Assembly (NCBI RefSeq): GCF_009827335.1
Contig: NZ_WTYH01000001.1
Span: 1,054,001-1,118,000 of the forward strand
Direction: 5' to 3'
DNA length: 64,000 nucleotides
Source of the DNA: Aurantiacibacter arachoides
Lineage (GTDB): Bacteria; Pseudomonadota; Alphaproteobacteria; Sphingomonadales; Sphingomonadaceae
The notes under the pieces are model-generated. The model was given only the letters and a program-made list of their open reading frames with translations. It had not been told where the DNA came from and did not search any database. Each line of letters opens with the position of its first letter. Positions within the stretch are counted from its first letter, which is position 1. The translations under genes and the position numbers were made by a program. Of this stretch, positions 26,437-34,760 are shown in pieces.

Positions 26437-27158
26437 CCGACCCAGTCGCCCGCTTTATCGGGCAGGCCCAGCGCAGCGGCATCGTGGCCGTCTGCGACCA
26501 CGCCAGCAACCGGGTGCCCGACGGCATCGACCTTGGCGTAACACGTGAAACGATGGAGAAGCACGTCGCCTGGGACATCGGCGCCGCCGGCGTTACCGAA
26601 CGGCTCGCTCGCAGCCACGGCATCGCCGCCATGCTGGCCGAGGTCAGCCGCCTTGTAATCGACCTGCACCGGGAGGAGGACTCAAGCGGCCTCATCCCCA
26701 CGACCAGCGACGGCATCCTTGTCCCCGGCAACATCGGTGCCGGCCGCGAAAGGCGGCTCGCCGACTATCACCGCCCCTATCATGCCGCGATGGAAAGCTG
26801 GCTGGACGAGGCCCAACCCGGCCTGATCCTGTCGATCCACAGCTTCACCGCCAGCCTTGAAAGCGCACCGACCGCGCGCCCGTGGGAGATCGGCCTGCTT
26901 TACAACGAGGATGATCGCGCCGCGCGCCATGCCATCCGCCTCTTCGGAGAACTGGGGATAACGGTGGGCGACAACGAGCCCTATTCGGGCAAGCAACTCA
27001 ACGCCACGATGAACCGCCATGCCGAGGCGCATGGTCGCCCCTATTGCGCCATCGAGATCCGCAACGACCTCATCGCGCACGAACGCGGACAGGCGCGCTG
27101 GGCGGCGATCGTGGCCGACGTGGCGGGGCGGGTAAAGCTGGCGATGGAGAGCGCCTAG
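26433..27158 (+). CDS. N-formylglutamate amidohydrolase family protein
   Basis: 241 residues of the family that includes HutG-type N-formylglutamate deformylase, a zinc amidohydrolase. Recognisable parts are the VAVCDHASNRVPDG start, the AWDIGAAGVTERLA segment, IDLHREEDSSGLIP and LSIHSFTAS, whose Asp/Glu/His residues are the likely metal and catalytic positions, and IEIRNDLIAHERGQARW near the end. No histidine-utilisation genes are near, so its physiological substrate is uncertain. ATG 26433 overlaps the ispE stop. Confidence 0.85.
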   Translation: MTDPVARFIGQAQRSGIVAVCDHASNRVPDGIDLGVTRETMEKHVAWDIGAAGVTERLARSHGIAAMLAEVSRLVIDLHREEDSSGLIPTTSDGILVPGNIGAGRERRLADYHRPYHAAMESWLDEAQPGLILSIHSFTASLESAPTARPWEIGLLYNEDDRAARHAIRLFGELGITVGDNEPYSGKQLNATMNRHAEAHGRPYCAIEIRNDLIAHERGQARWAAIVADVAGRVKLAMESA

Positions 27159-27230
27159 CCGGTCGATCACTTTTCGCCGGAAAAGCATTTCCTGTTTCGC
27201 TAAGCCCGGCGCATTCGCTAGGGCGAGGTC

Positions 27231-29078
27231 ATGCCAGCCTATCGCTCCCGCACCAGCACTCACGGCCGCAACATGGCGGGCGCACGTGGCCTGTGGCGCG
27301 CGACCGGCATGAAGGACGGCGATTTCGGCAAGCCGATCATCGCCATCGTCAACAGCTTCACCCAGTTCGTGCCGGGCCACGTCCACCTGAAAGACCTTGG
27401 CCAGCTTGTCGCCCGGCAGGTGGAGGCCGCGGGCGGGGTTGCCAAGGAATTCAACACCATCGCCGTCGATGACGGTATCGCCATGGGCCACGACGGGATG
27501 CTTTACAGCCTGCCGAGCCGCGAGCTGATTGCCGACAGCGTGGAATACATGGTCAATGCCCACTGCGCCGACGCGATGGTGTGCATATCCAACTGCGACA
27601 AGATCACGCCCGGAATGATGATGGCCGCCATGCGCCTCAACGTGCCATGCGTGTTCGTGTCCGGCGGGCCGATGGAAGCGGGCAAGGTTGTCCTCAAGGG
27701 CAAGGAAGTTGCGCTCGACCTGGTGGACGCCATGGTCGCCGCCGCGGATGAGCGTTATTCCGATGAGGAAGTCGCCGAGATCGAGCGCAACGCCTGCCCG
27801 ACCTGCGGCAGTTGTTCGGGCATGTTCACTGCCAATTCGATGAATTGCCTTACCGAGGCGCTGGGCCTCTCGCTGCCGGGCAACGGTTCGCAGCTTGCAA
27901 CGCACTCCGACCGGCAAGGCCTGTTCGAGCGGGCGGGGCGGCTCGTCGTGACGCTGGCGAAACGCTATTACGAGGAAGACGACGAAAGCGTGCTGCCCCG
28001 CGCCATCGCAAGTTTCGAGGCGTTCGAGAACGCCATGAGCCTCGACATTGCCATGGGTGGATCAACTAACACCGTGCTGCACCTCCTCGCCGCCGCGCAC
28101 GAGGCCGGGGTGGATTTCACCATGGCCGACATCGACCGCCTCAGCCGCCAGGTCCCCTGCCTCGCCAAGGTCGCCCCGGCCAAGAGCGACGTCCACATGG
28201 AGGACGTCCACCGCGCAGGCGGCATCATGGCCATCCTGGGGGAGCTTGACCGCGCCGGCCTGCTGCACACTGCGCTGCCCACCGTTCACTCGCCCACCAT
28301 GGGCGACGCGCTGGCGGACTGGGACATTCGCCTGACGAACAACCCCGCGGTGCAACAATTCTACAAGGCTGCGCCCGGCGGTGTGCCGACCCAGACCGCC
28401 TTCAGCCAGAGCCGCCGCTGGGACGCGCTCGACATCGATCGCCAGCACGGCGTGATCCGCAGCCGCGACCATGCCTTCAGTCAGGACGGCGGTCTCGCGG
28501 TCCTCTACGGCAACATCGCCCGCGACGGGTGCATCGTGAAGACCGCTGGCGTGGACGAAAGCATCCTGAAGTTCACCGGCCCGGCGCGCGTGTTCGAAAG
28601 TCAGGATGACGCGGTCGAGGCGATCCTCGCCGACCGGATCGTGGCGGGTGACGTGGTGGTGATCCGCTACGAAGGGCCCAAGGGCGGGCCGGGGATGCAG
28701 GAAATGCTCTATCCCACCAGCTATCTCAAGTCGAAGAGGCTGGGGGCGGACTGCGCGCTGTTGACCGACGGGCGGTTTTCGGGCGGCACGAGCGGGCTGT
28801 CGATCGGCCACGTCTCCCCCGAGGCGGCGGAGGGTGGCACCATTGCCTTGGTGGAAGAGGGCGACATGATCGCCATCGATATTCCCGGCCGCACCATCCA
28901 CCTGGCGGTCGCCGACGACGTGCTTGCCGCGCGCCGGGCCGCCAGGATGAATTGGCGCCCTGCCGCCCCGCGCCCGCGAAAGGTTTCGCCGGCCCTGCGC
29001 GCCTATGCCGCGATGACGACCAGCGCGGCGCGCGGCGCCGTGCGCGATGTCAGCCAGATTGAGCAGGATCGTTCGTGA
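27231..29078 (+). CDS. ilvD: Dihydroxy-acid dehydratase
   Basis: Iron-sulfur dehydratase of valine, isoleucine and pantothenate synthesis that converts 2,3-dihydroxy acids to 2-oxo acids. 615 residues, full length. Cluster cysteines appear in [17 protein letters not shown] and in [40 protein letters not shown] and [20 protein letters not shown] are family signatures. ATG 27231 is preceded by GGGCGAGG and, further up (27209-27225), by a GCGCATT/CTAGGGCG sequence shared with recG. The stop overlaps the following lipoprotein gene by four bases. Confidence 0.97.
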   Translation: MPAYRSRTSTHGRNMAGARGLWRATGMKDGDFGKPIIAIVNSFTQFVPGHVHLKDLGQLVARQVEAAGGVAKEFNTIAVDDGIAMGHDGMLYSLPSRELIADSVEYMVNAHCADAMVCISNCDKITPGMMMAAMRLNVPCVFVSGGPMEAGKVVLKGKEVALDLVDAMVAAADERYSDEEVAEIERNACPTCGSCSGMFTANSMNCLTEALGLSLPGNGSQLATHSDRQGLFERAGRLVVTLAKRYYEEDDESVLPRAIASFEAFENAMSLDIAMGGSTNTVLHLLAAAHEAGVDFTMADIDRLSRQVPCLAKVAPAKSDVHMEDVHRAGGIMAILGELDRAGLLHTALPTVHSPTMGDALADWDIRLTNNPAVQQFYKAAPGGVPTQTAFSQSRRWDALDIDRQHGVIRSRDHAFSQDGGLAVLYGNIARDGCIVKTAGVDESILKFTGPARVFESQDDAVEAILADRIVAGDVVVIRYEGPKGGPGMQEMLYPTSYLKSKRLGADCALLTDGRFSGGTSGLSIGHVSPEAAEGGTIALVEEGDMIAIDIPGRTIHLAVADDVLAARRAARMNWRPAAPRPRKVSPALRAYAAMTTSAARGAVRDVSQIEQDRS

Positions 29079-29398
29079 GAGCGGCTTTGCTGGCTTTTGT
29101 CTTGCTCGGTGGATGCAGTTCCGGCGAGGCGCTCCCCCAGGGACAGCCTGTCGAGTGCGCGCTGGGCGGTGCCGCCGGGTTCGCGCCGGACTGCACGATG
29201 GAGCGTGCCGAGCGCGGCGATGCCCGGCTCCTCGTCGTGCGCCACCCCGATGGCAGCTTCCGCCGCTTCGAACTCGGGGTGCCGGGACGCGGGCTCGTCA
29301 CCGCCGATGGCGCTGACGCTGCCAGTGTCCAGCGCGGCGACGGCACCGTGGAGGTGCAGGTTGGCCCCGATCGCTATCGCCTGCCGGTAGCGGGATAG
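29075..29398 (+). CDS. Small putative lipoprotein
   Basis: 107 residues with a lipobox: [13 protein letters not shown], so lipidation at Cys14 is expected after removal of the leader. The mature part carries two more cysteines and beta-rich sequence ([20 protein letters not shown], ending [14 protein letters not shown]). No family is recognised. It starts at GTG 29075, overlapping the ilvD stop (GTGA), and is followed after four bases by nnrDE, so it belongs to the ilvD operon. Its role is unknown. Confidence 0.82.
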   Translation: MRAALLAFVLLGGCSSGEALPQGQPVECALGGAAGFAPDCTMERAERGDARLLVVRHPDGSFRRFELGVPGRGLVTADGADAASVQRGDGTVEVQVGPDRYRLPVAG

Positions 29399-29402
29399 CC
29401 GC

Positions 29403-30785
29403 GTGGCGCCGAACCAGATCCTGACCGCCGCACAGATGCGGTCTGCCGAACAGCGGCTGATCGACGGTGGCGAGACGGTCGAGAGCCTGATGGAGCGCGC
29501 AGGCGCCGGCGCCGCGGAATGGATCTGGCGCCTGTCGGGAGGGCGCGCGGTCACGGTGCTGTGCGGGCCGGGGAACAACGGCGGCGATGGTTACGTGATC
29601 GCCCGCGTGCTGGCCGCGCGCGGCTGCGATGTGCAGGTTGTCGCCCCGATTGCTCCGGTTACGGATGCGGCAACGACTGCCCGGGCACGGTGGAACGGCA
29701 CGCCGGTCCAACGCGCCAGCGGCGAGGTTTTTGTCGATTGCCTGTTCGGCACGGGGCTCGCCCGACCGCTGTCGGATGACTTGGCGCATTCATTGTCGGA
29801 CCTTGCCCTGGCGCACGAGACGCGGGTCGCGGTGGACCTGCCAAGCGGTGTCCACAGCGATACCGGCGCGCTGCTCAACGACCACCTACCGGATTATGAC
29901 CTAACGCTGGCGCTGGGCGCATGGAAGTGTGCGCACTGGCTGATGCCAGTATCCGCAAAGATGGGTGAGCGCCGCCTGATCGACCTCGGCGTGGGTGAGG
30001 GATCATCCGATCTTGCGCTGGCTCAGCCGCCCCGGCTGCGCGGGCCGGCGGCGGATGAGCACAAATATTCCCGCGGCCTGGCACTCGTCATCGGCGGCGA
30101 GATGATCGGCGCAGCGGTGCTGGCTGCGCGCGCGGCGCAGCATTCGGGTGCGGGCTACGTCAAGCTGCTGAGCGAACATTCGCATCCCGATCTGCCCGCC
30201 GATGTCGTGCATATCGACGGTGACCTGGAAGAGGCACTGGCGGACGAGCGGTTGAACGCGGTGCTGGTGGGCCCCGGCCTCGGCCGTGGTGATCTGGCGC
30301 GTCACGTCGTGGCGACAGTGCTGGGCCATGACAGGCCTACAGTGCTGGATGCCGATGCGCTTGCCATCCTGTCGCCCGAGTTGGTGCCGAGCGATCCTTC
30401 GCGCATCCTGATCACCCCGCACGCGGGCGAACTTTTAACGCTGTGCAAGGCTTTCGGCATCGTGCGCGAAGGCAAGGTCGAACAGGCCCTTGCGCTGGCC
30501 GAAGCGAGCGGAATGACGGTTCTCGCCAAGGGGCCGGACAACGTGCTCGCCGCGGCGGGCAAGGCGACGATCTCTCCGCCCGCGCCGCAGTGGTTGAGCA
30601 CGGCGGGGACGGGGGATGCGCTGGCGGGCATCGCCACCAGCAGGATGGCCTGCGGCGAGACGCCCTCAGCCGCAGCGCTTACGGCTGTAACGGTCCATGC
30701 AGAGGCCGCTCGCCTGGCAGGTCCGATGTTCTCGGCGTCCGGACTTATTGCCTCAATTCCAGAAGCTTGTGGATCGTTCCTGTGA
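29403..30785 (+). CDS. nnrDE: Bifunctional NAD(P)H-hydrate epimerase / ADP-dependent dehydratase
   Basis: Metabolite-repair enzyme of 460 residues. The N-terminal YjeF_N domain (about 1-215) epimerises hydrated NAD(P)H and contains GPGNNGGDGYVIARVL and DCLFGTGLARPL. The C-terminal ribokinase-fold domain (about 220-460) dehydrates the S-form using ADP and has LDADAL, LITPHAGELLTL and STAGTGDALAGIATS. GTG 29403 follows the lipoprotein stop closely, and its own TGA overlaps the GTG of the RNA methyltransferase. Confidence 0.94.
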   Translation: MAPNQILTAAQMRSAEQRLIDGGETVESLMERAGAGAAEWIWRLSGGRAVTVLCGPGNNGGDGYVIARVLAARGCDVQVVAPIAPVTDAATTARARWNGTPVQRASGEVFVDCLFGTGLARPLSDDLAHSLSDLALAHETRVAVDLPSGVHSDTGALLNDHLPDYDLTLALGAWKCAHWLMPVSAKMGERRLIDLGVGEGSSDLALAQPPRLRGPAADEHKYSRGLALVIGGEMIGAAVLAARAAQHSGAGYVKLLSEHSHPDLPADVVHIDGDLEEALADERLNAVLVGPGLGRGDLARHVVATVLGHDRPTVLDADALAILSPELVPSDPSRILITPHAGELLTLCKAFGIVREGKVEQALALAEASGMTVLAKGPDNVLAAAGKATISPPAPQWLSTAGTGDALAGIATSRMACGETPSAAALTAVTVHAEAARLAGPMFSASGLIASIPEACGSFL

Positions 30786-31978
30786 CTATTGCCGAAGAGA
30801 TATTGCGTGTTGCCGCCAAGGGCGACGGCGTCACGGCGAGCGGCCGCCACGCGCCGTTCACCGCGCCGGGCGATGCGCTGCTTTCCGATGGTTCAATCGA
30901 GCGCGGTCCGCATCATGTCGATCCGCCTTGCCGGCATTTCGGCACATGCGGCGGCTGCCAATTGCAGCACTGCGACGAAGACACCTTGGCCCGGTTCGTG
31001 CACGAGCGCGTGGTGTTTGCCGCGGAGGGGCAGGGACTGGAGCCGCAAACCGTGCTGGCGCCGGCCATGTCTCCGCCCCGCACCCGCAGGCGGGCAAGCC
31101 TGCGCGCCATCAACGGCGGCGGACGCCCCTTGATCGGCTTCACCGAGGCAGGATCGCACAAGGTCGTCGACATGCGCGAATGCCATGTCCTGTTACCCGA
31201 ACTGTTCGCCGTGATCGAACCGCTGCGGCGCTATTTCAATCGCTTGCGGGGTAAATATGCCATCGGTATAGAACTGGCGCAAACCGATCGGGGGCTTGAT
31301 CTCGGCCTTTCGGGTTTCGCGCCTGAAGGTCTGGACCAGACAGAGGACCTGCTGGCATTTTGCCGTGAGCAGGGCCTTGCCCGCCTGACCCTTGACCAGG
31401 GTTACGGGGCCGAGGCCTTCTGGGAGCCCGAACCCGTCACCGTGACGCTTGGCGGATTCCCGGTCACCTATCCGCCCGGCGCCTTCCTTCAGGCCACGGC
31501 ACAGGGCGAGGCAGCGCTGGTGGGCGCGGCGCGGGAATGGCTGGCGGACTGCACCAATGTGGCGGACCTGTTCGCCGGCCTCGGCACCTTTGCTCTCGCA
31601 TTGGCCGGACCGCGTAAAGTGACCGCTGTCGAGGCGGATCGCACCGCCATTCTCGCCTGCCGGTCGGCTGCGGGTTCCGCGCGGTTGCCGCTGGAAACGC
31701 AGCACCGTGACCTGTTCCGCAATCCTTTACGGCCTGAGGAATTGCTGGGGTTCGACGGCATTGTCCTCGATCCACCGCGGGCCGGTGCGCGGGCGCAGGT
31801 CGAACAGCTGGCGGCCAGCCAGGTGCCGCGTATCGCCTACATCAGCTGCAACCCGTCAAGCTGGTCACGCGATGCGACCTTGCTGACCGCGGCGGGTTTC
31901 CTTCTCGCCGAGTTGCGACCTGTCGGGCAATTCCGCTGGTCGACCCATGTCGAACTGGCGAGCCTGTTCGTCCGCTAG
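30782..31978 (+). CDS. SAM-dependent RNA (uracil-5-)methyltransferase, RlmD/TrmA type
   Basis: 398 residues. An N-terminal iron-sulfur motif CRHFGTCGGCQLQHC is as in RlmC/RlmD (rRNA m5U methylation) rather than TrmA. The Rossmann domain includes VADLFAGLGTFALALAG, LDPPRAGARAQ, and the nucleophile cysteine in RIAYISCNPSSW. The N-terminal TRAM domain is shortened or diverged. The target base (23S U747 or U1939 in E. coli terms) cannot be assigned. GTG 30782 overlaps the nnrDE stop (GTGA); the longer open frame upstream is a shadow of nnrDE. Its TAG overlaps the convergent stop of the XrtA-locus hydrolase in CTAG. Confidence 0.88.
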   Translation: MTIAEEILRVAAKGDGVTASGRHAPFTAPGDALLSDGSIERGPHHVDPPCRHFGTCGGCQLQHCDEDTLARFVHERVVFAAEGQGLEPQTVLAPAMSPPRTRRRASLRAINGGGRPLIGFTEAGSHKVVDMRECHVLLPELFAVIEPLRRYFNRLRGKYAIGIELAQTDRGLDLGLSGFAPEGLDQTEDLLAFCREQGLARLTLDQGYGAEAFWEPEPVTVTLGGFPVTYPPGAFLQATAQGEAALVGAAREWLADCTNVADLFAGLGTFALALAGPRKVTAVEADRTAILACRSAAGSARLPLETQHRDLFRNPLRPEELLGFDGIVLDPPRAGARAQVEQLAASQVPRIAYISCNPSSWSRDATLLTAAGFLLAELRPVGQFRWSTHVELASLFVR

Positions 31979-32763
31979 GCGCGCAGCCGGTCCAATATCT
32001 GCTGGTCGAGCCAGTCCCTGGCGTGCGGTTCCACGAAAGCGTGCCCGGCGCCCGGACAATGGCGAACGTCGAGCGAGCGGGTATCCACGGCAGCGGCAAA
32101 CGCCTGCGCCGTGCGATCGTTGCCGGCGAGCAGGAAGGTGCAGGTTTGATTTTGGTTTTGAAGGCCTTGCGCGAGTAATCTCGCAAGCTCGCTAACCTCT
32201 CCGGCCGGAATGATCGCACCGCGCAACCCCTGTGCCAGTTTGCGCAGGTCCACTCCGCCGCGCACAAATCGCATGAGTTCCGCAGGATTTTGCAGCTTGG
32301 CGAGATAGCGGGAGCGGATGGCCGATGGAGGCAGTGCACCTGGCGTATCCTCGGACCTGACATCGTCGAACGTCCACGGATTAGCGGCGATGAGCGCATC
32401 GATACCGTCACCGGGCATCAGGATAAGCGCGCTGGCGGCGTCGCAATTGCCAAAGGCGACCAGCCGCTTCACCGCCGAACATTCCTGTCGAAACGCGGCG
32501 ATGGCGGCGCGAATATCCTCGCCGCTGTAGCGGAAGCCGCGGTTCTCGCCCTCGCTGTCGCCCACGCCGCGCCGGTCGAAGCGGAACACCGGGAACCCGG
32601 CGCCGGCAATCCGCCCGGCCAGCGCCGCCTGGCCGGCAAAGGCGCCGCTGCGGATCTCGTTGCCGCCGCTGACGATCAGCAGGCCGGAAGCGCCAGCTGC
32701 CTCGTCCAGCGTTCCTGCCAGCCTGTCGCCGTCACAAGGGAAGTCGAGGTGGCGGCGGGTCAT
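31975..32763 (-). CDS. Exosortase A system-associated alpha/beta hydrolase 1
   Basis: 262 residues with an alpha/beta hydrolase core: GLLIVSGGNEIRSGAF, FRFDRRGVGDSEG, the nucleophile elbow VAFGNCDAASA with cysteine in place of serine, and a C-terminal CPGAGHAFVEP histidine. These features fit the first of the two hydrolases found with XrtA/PEP-CTERM polysaccharide loci. The substrate is unknown; an acyl or peptidyl transfer to the polysaccharide or carrier protein is possible. ATG 32763 overlaps the stop of hydrolase 2 (ATGA). It is last in the minus-strand arm. Confidence 0.85.
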   Translation of the reverse strand: MTRRHLDFPCDGDRLAGTLDEAAGASGLLIVSGGNEIRSGAFAGQAALAGRIAGAGFPVFRFDRRGVGDSEGENRGFRYSGEDIRAAIAAFRQECSAVKRLVAFGNCDAASALILMPGDGIDALIAANPWTFDDVRSEDTPGALPPSAIRSRYLAKLQNPAELMRFVRGGVDLRKLAQGLRGAIIPAGEVSELARLLAQGLQNQNQTCTFLLAGNDRTAQAFAAAVDTRSLDVRHCPGAGHAFVEPHARDWLDQQILDRLRA

Positions 32764-33431
32764 GCCAAGCGTTCCGCCACAGCCTTGGCCAGGGCGGCGG
32801 ACTGGGCTGCATCGTGCGATGGCTCTGCGCGCAGCCAGAGCCCCGCGCCGCCGATGTCCGCCTGCGACAGGGCAGGTATGTCCGCTGGCTGCGCAGCTTC
32901 CAGATCGCGCAGCATCGCGGGCCCGAGGCGGTAGCCTGCAAGGTCGATCCCCTCGCGCCGCCCATGCTCCAGCAGGGCCTCACGGTCACTGTCGCGCCCG
33001 GCTTCGCGATCGGCAATCATCCTGGCGCGCACCATGCTGCGCAGGATCGCGGCGCCCGAGACTGGCGCATAGGCCAAGGTTGGTAGCGGCGCGGGAAGAT
33101 TTGCGGGCAGCACCAGCGCCCCGCCGCGCACGGCCAGTATCGCGGTCGCCTCGAACGTCCGGGCGCAGGCCGCCATGCTGTCACGCCAATCAGCCAGCGT
33201 CTGGCTTTCGAGCGACTGGAGGCTCTCGTTCGTGCCGGGCAGATCGGCCATCACGCTGCCAATGCCTCCGTCGGACAGGGCGCGCATGGTCTCGATCAGG
33301 AAGCGGCGCAGCTTGTTGTGTTCATCGAACAGCGGCGGGATGATCAGGATCCTGCACGCCGAATCCGTGTCTATCGTGACCGCGAGTTCCTCGCCACCGG
33401 CAGGGCTGCGCCAGGCGGCCGCCCTCAGCAT
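32760..33431 (-). CDS. Exosortase A system-associated hydrolase 2
   Basis: About 223 residues. The start AAAWRSPAGG, the RILIIPPLFDEHNKLRRFLI segment and MADLPGTNESL mark the second, shorter hydrolase-like family of XrtA loci. The canonical GxSxG elbow is replaced by AILAVRGGALVLP, so catalysis is doubtful and it may be a partner of hydrolase 1. ATG 33431 is used; GTG 33437, two codons earlier, directly follows the acyl carrier protein stop and is equally possible. Overlaps hydrolase 1 by four bases. Confidence 0.82.
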   Translation of the reverse strand: MLRAAAWRSPAGGEELAVTIDTDSACRILIIPPLFDEHNKLRRFLIETMRALSDGGIGSVMADLPGTNESLQSLESQTLADWRDSMAACARTFEATAILAVRGGALVLPANLPAPLPTLAYAPVSGAAILRSMVRARMIADREAGRDSDREALLEHGRREGIDLAGYRLGPAMLRDLEAAQPADIPALSQADIGGAGLWLRAEPSHDAAQSAALAKAVAERLA

Positions 33432-33437
33432 GGCCAC

Positions 33438-33734
33438 TCAGCGATCGGCGCGCTTCTGCGTCGCGAAGGCGAGCAGCCCGCCATAGGTTTCCAGCATCTC
33501 ACCGTCGACCTCGTCATCTTCAATGAGGATGTCCAGCCTGTCCTCGATCTCGGTGAGGAGACCTGCGACCGCCATGGAATCGAGCTCGGGAATGTGGCCG
33601 AATAGTCCCGATTGCGTGTCCAGTTCGGCCGCACGTTCGGCGGACAGGCCCAGCACGTCTTGCAGCACCTGCCGCAGGACCAGGTCGATATCGCCGCCGG
33701 AAGGCTCCGCGGCAACGGGAAGGTGGCTCGCCAT
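33438..33734 (-). CDS. Acyl carrier protein of the XrtA locus
   Basis: 98 residues with the four-helix carrier fold and the phosphopantetheine attachment motif ELDSMA, with Ser53 as the likely site. Helix 1 is VLRQVLQDVLGL and the C-terminal region is acidic. It should carry an acyl or aminoacyl thioester loaded by the divergent AMP ligase. It lies between the GNAT gene and hydrolase 2 with short gaps (12 and 3-6 nt). No clear ribosome binding site is seen before ATG 33734, which suggests coupling to the gene upstream. Confidence 0.88.
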   Translation of the reverse strand: MASHLPVAAEPSGGDIDLVLRQVLQDVLGLSAERAAELDTQSGLFGHIPELDSMAVAGLLTEIEDRLDILIEDDEVDGEMLETYGGLLAFATQKRADR

Positions 33735-33746
33735 AACGCAAACGCA

Positions 33747-34760
33747 CTAGCCAGCGGCATTGCGGCTGACAAGCGTGCGTAGCAGGTGGCGCGCAATGGC
33801 AGGCCAGTTGCGCGGGTCTGTGGGGCGCAGGCAGGTCAGGTGCCAGCGGGTGCGCTGGGCTTCCATCCAGTCCCGCTTGTAGCGGTCATCGCCAGTGCCG
33901 AAGTCGACTTGTTCGACCTGATCGACATCGATGACGCGCTGCATCAACGCGGCGGTCAGCGTCGTGCCGGGCGAAAGCGCGGCGGCACTGTCGCGATGGG
34001 CCAGTTTGTGGATGTAGGCCGTGGCGCCGTCCACGGTCCAGAACTGCGCCGCCACCGGTTCGCCCTGGTGGCGGGCAAGGGCGAAGCGATAGCGGCCCGC
34101 GGCGCTCTCGGCTTCGGCAAACCGGCGCAGCAGGGCCGGGTCGCCTTCCGCCGGCTTCCAGCTCGATGCGTAGATCGCCTCATACGCTTCCCAGTCCGCC
34201 GGATGGAACTGCGCAACGACAACGGCTTCGACTTTTTTAGCCTTGCGTTTCAAAGTCGTGCGCAACGGTCCTGGGCGCGTATCGAGATATTTCTGATAGC
34301 TGCGCGAGGCGACCGGCAGGATGTGATTGGTATCGCAGGGCTGGCGAATGATGAACCATCCCGCGGCGCCAAAGGCAGCTTCCAGCCTTGGCAGCCACCC
34401 ATCCTCCTCGGGGAGTTTCGCCAGGTCCAGCCGGTGGGTTTGCTGCAAGAGGGCACGAGCGAGCGCAGGCAACAAGGCGTCGTCGTCGGCATTCGCGGTG
34501 CGCAGAGGTCGCCAGTCGAACGCGTACCAGTTGGTCAGCGCCTCCAGCCTGCCGCCCCGCCGGTGGAGGGGCAGGGCCATGGCCTCATCGCCTTCGCGCA
34601 CCACCGCGATGAACGGGTGCAGTCCGCTCTCCTCGAGCAGGCGGAACCACGCCGGCCGCGCGAACGGGCCCTGGTCCGACCATACGCGGCCTTGCAGATC
34701 GTTAACCGTGTCGTGATAGCTGATTGCCGTCACCTGCCCGCGTTCTCCGAAAGGCCCCAT
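33747..34760 (-). CDS. GNAT/FemAB-like acyltransferase of the XrtA locus
   Basis: 337 residues of the GNAT-fold family related to FemAB aminoacyltransferases. ARPAWFRLLEESGLHPFIAV opens the first half; the second half has RRFAEAESAAGRYRFALARH, GEPVAAQFWTVDGATAYIHK and LMQRVIDVDQVEQVDFGTGD, the usual acceptor/acyl-donor region. It probably transfers a group, possibly from the neighbouring carrier protein, to a sugar or lipid intermediate. ATG 34760 has GAGGT 5 nt upstream. An ATG 7 codons earlier is possible. This start codon overlaps that of the divergent ligase gene. Confidence 0.8.
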   Translation of the reverse strand: MGPFGERGQVTAISYHDTVNDLQGRVWSDQGPFARPAWFRLLEESGLHPFIAVVREGDEAMALPLHRRGGRLEALTNWYAFDWRPLRTANADDDALLPALARALLQQTHRLDLAKLPEEDGWLPRLEAAFGAAGWFIIRQPCDTNHILPVASRSYQKYLDTRPGPLRTTLKRKAKKVEAVVVAQFHPADWEAYEAIYASSWKPAEGDPALLRRFAEAESAAGRYRFALARHQGEPVAAQFWTVDGATAYIHKLAHRDSAAALSPGTTLTAALMQRVIDVDQVEQVDFGTGDDRYKRDWMEAQRTRWHLTCLRPTDPRNWPAIARHLLRTLVSRNAAG

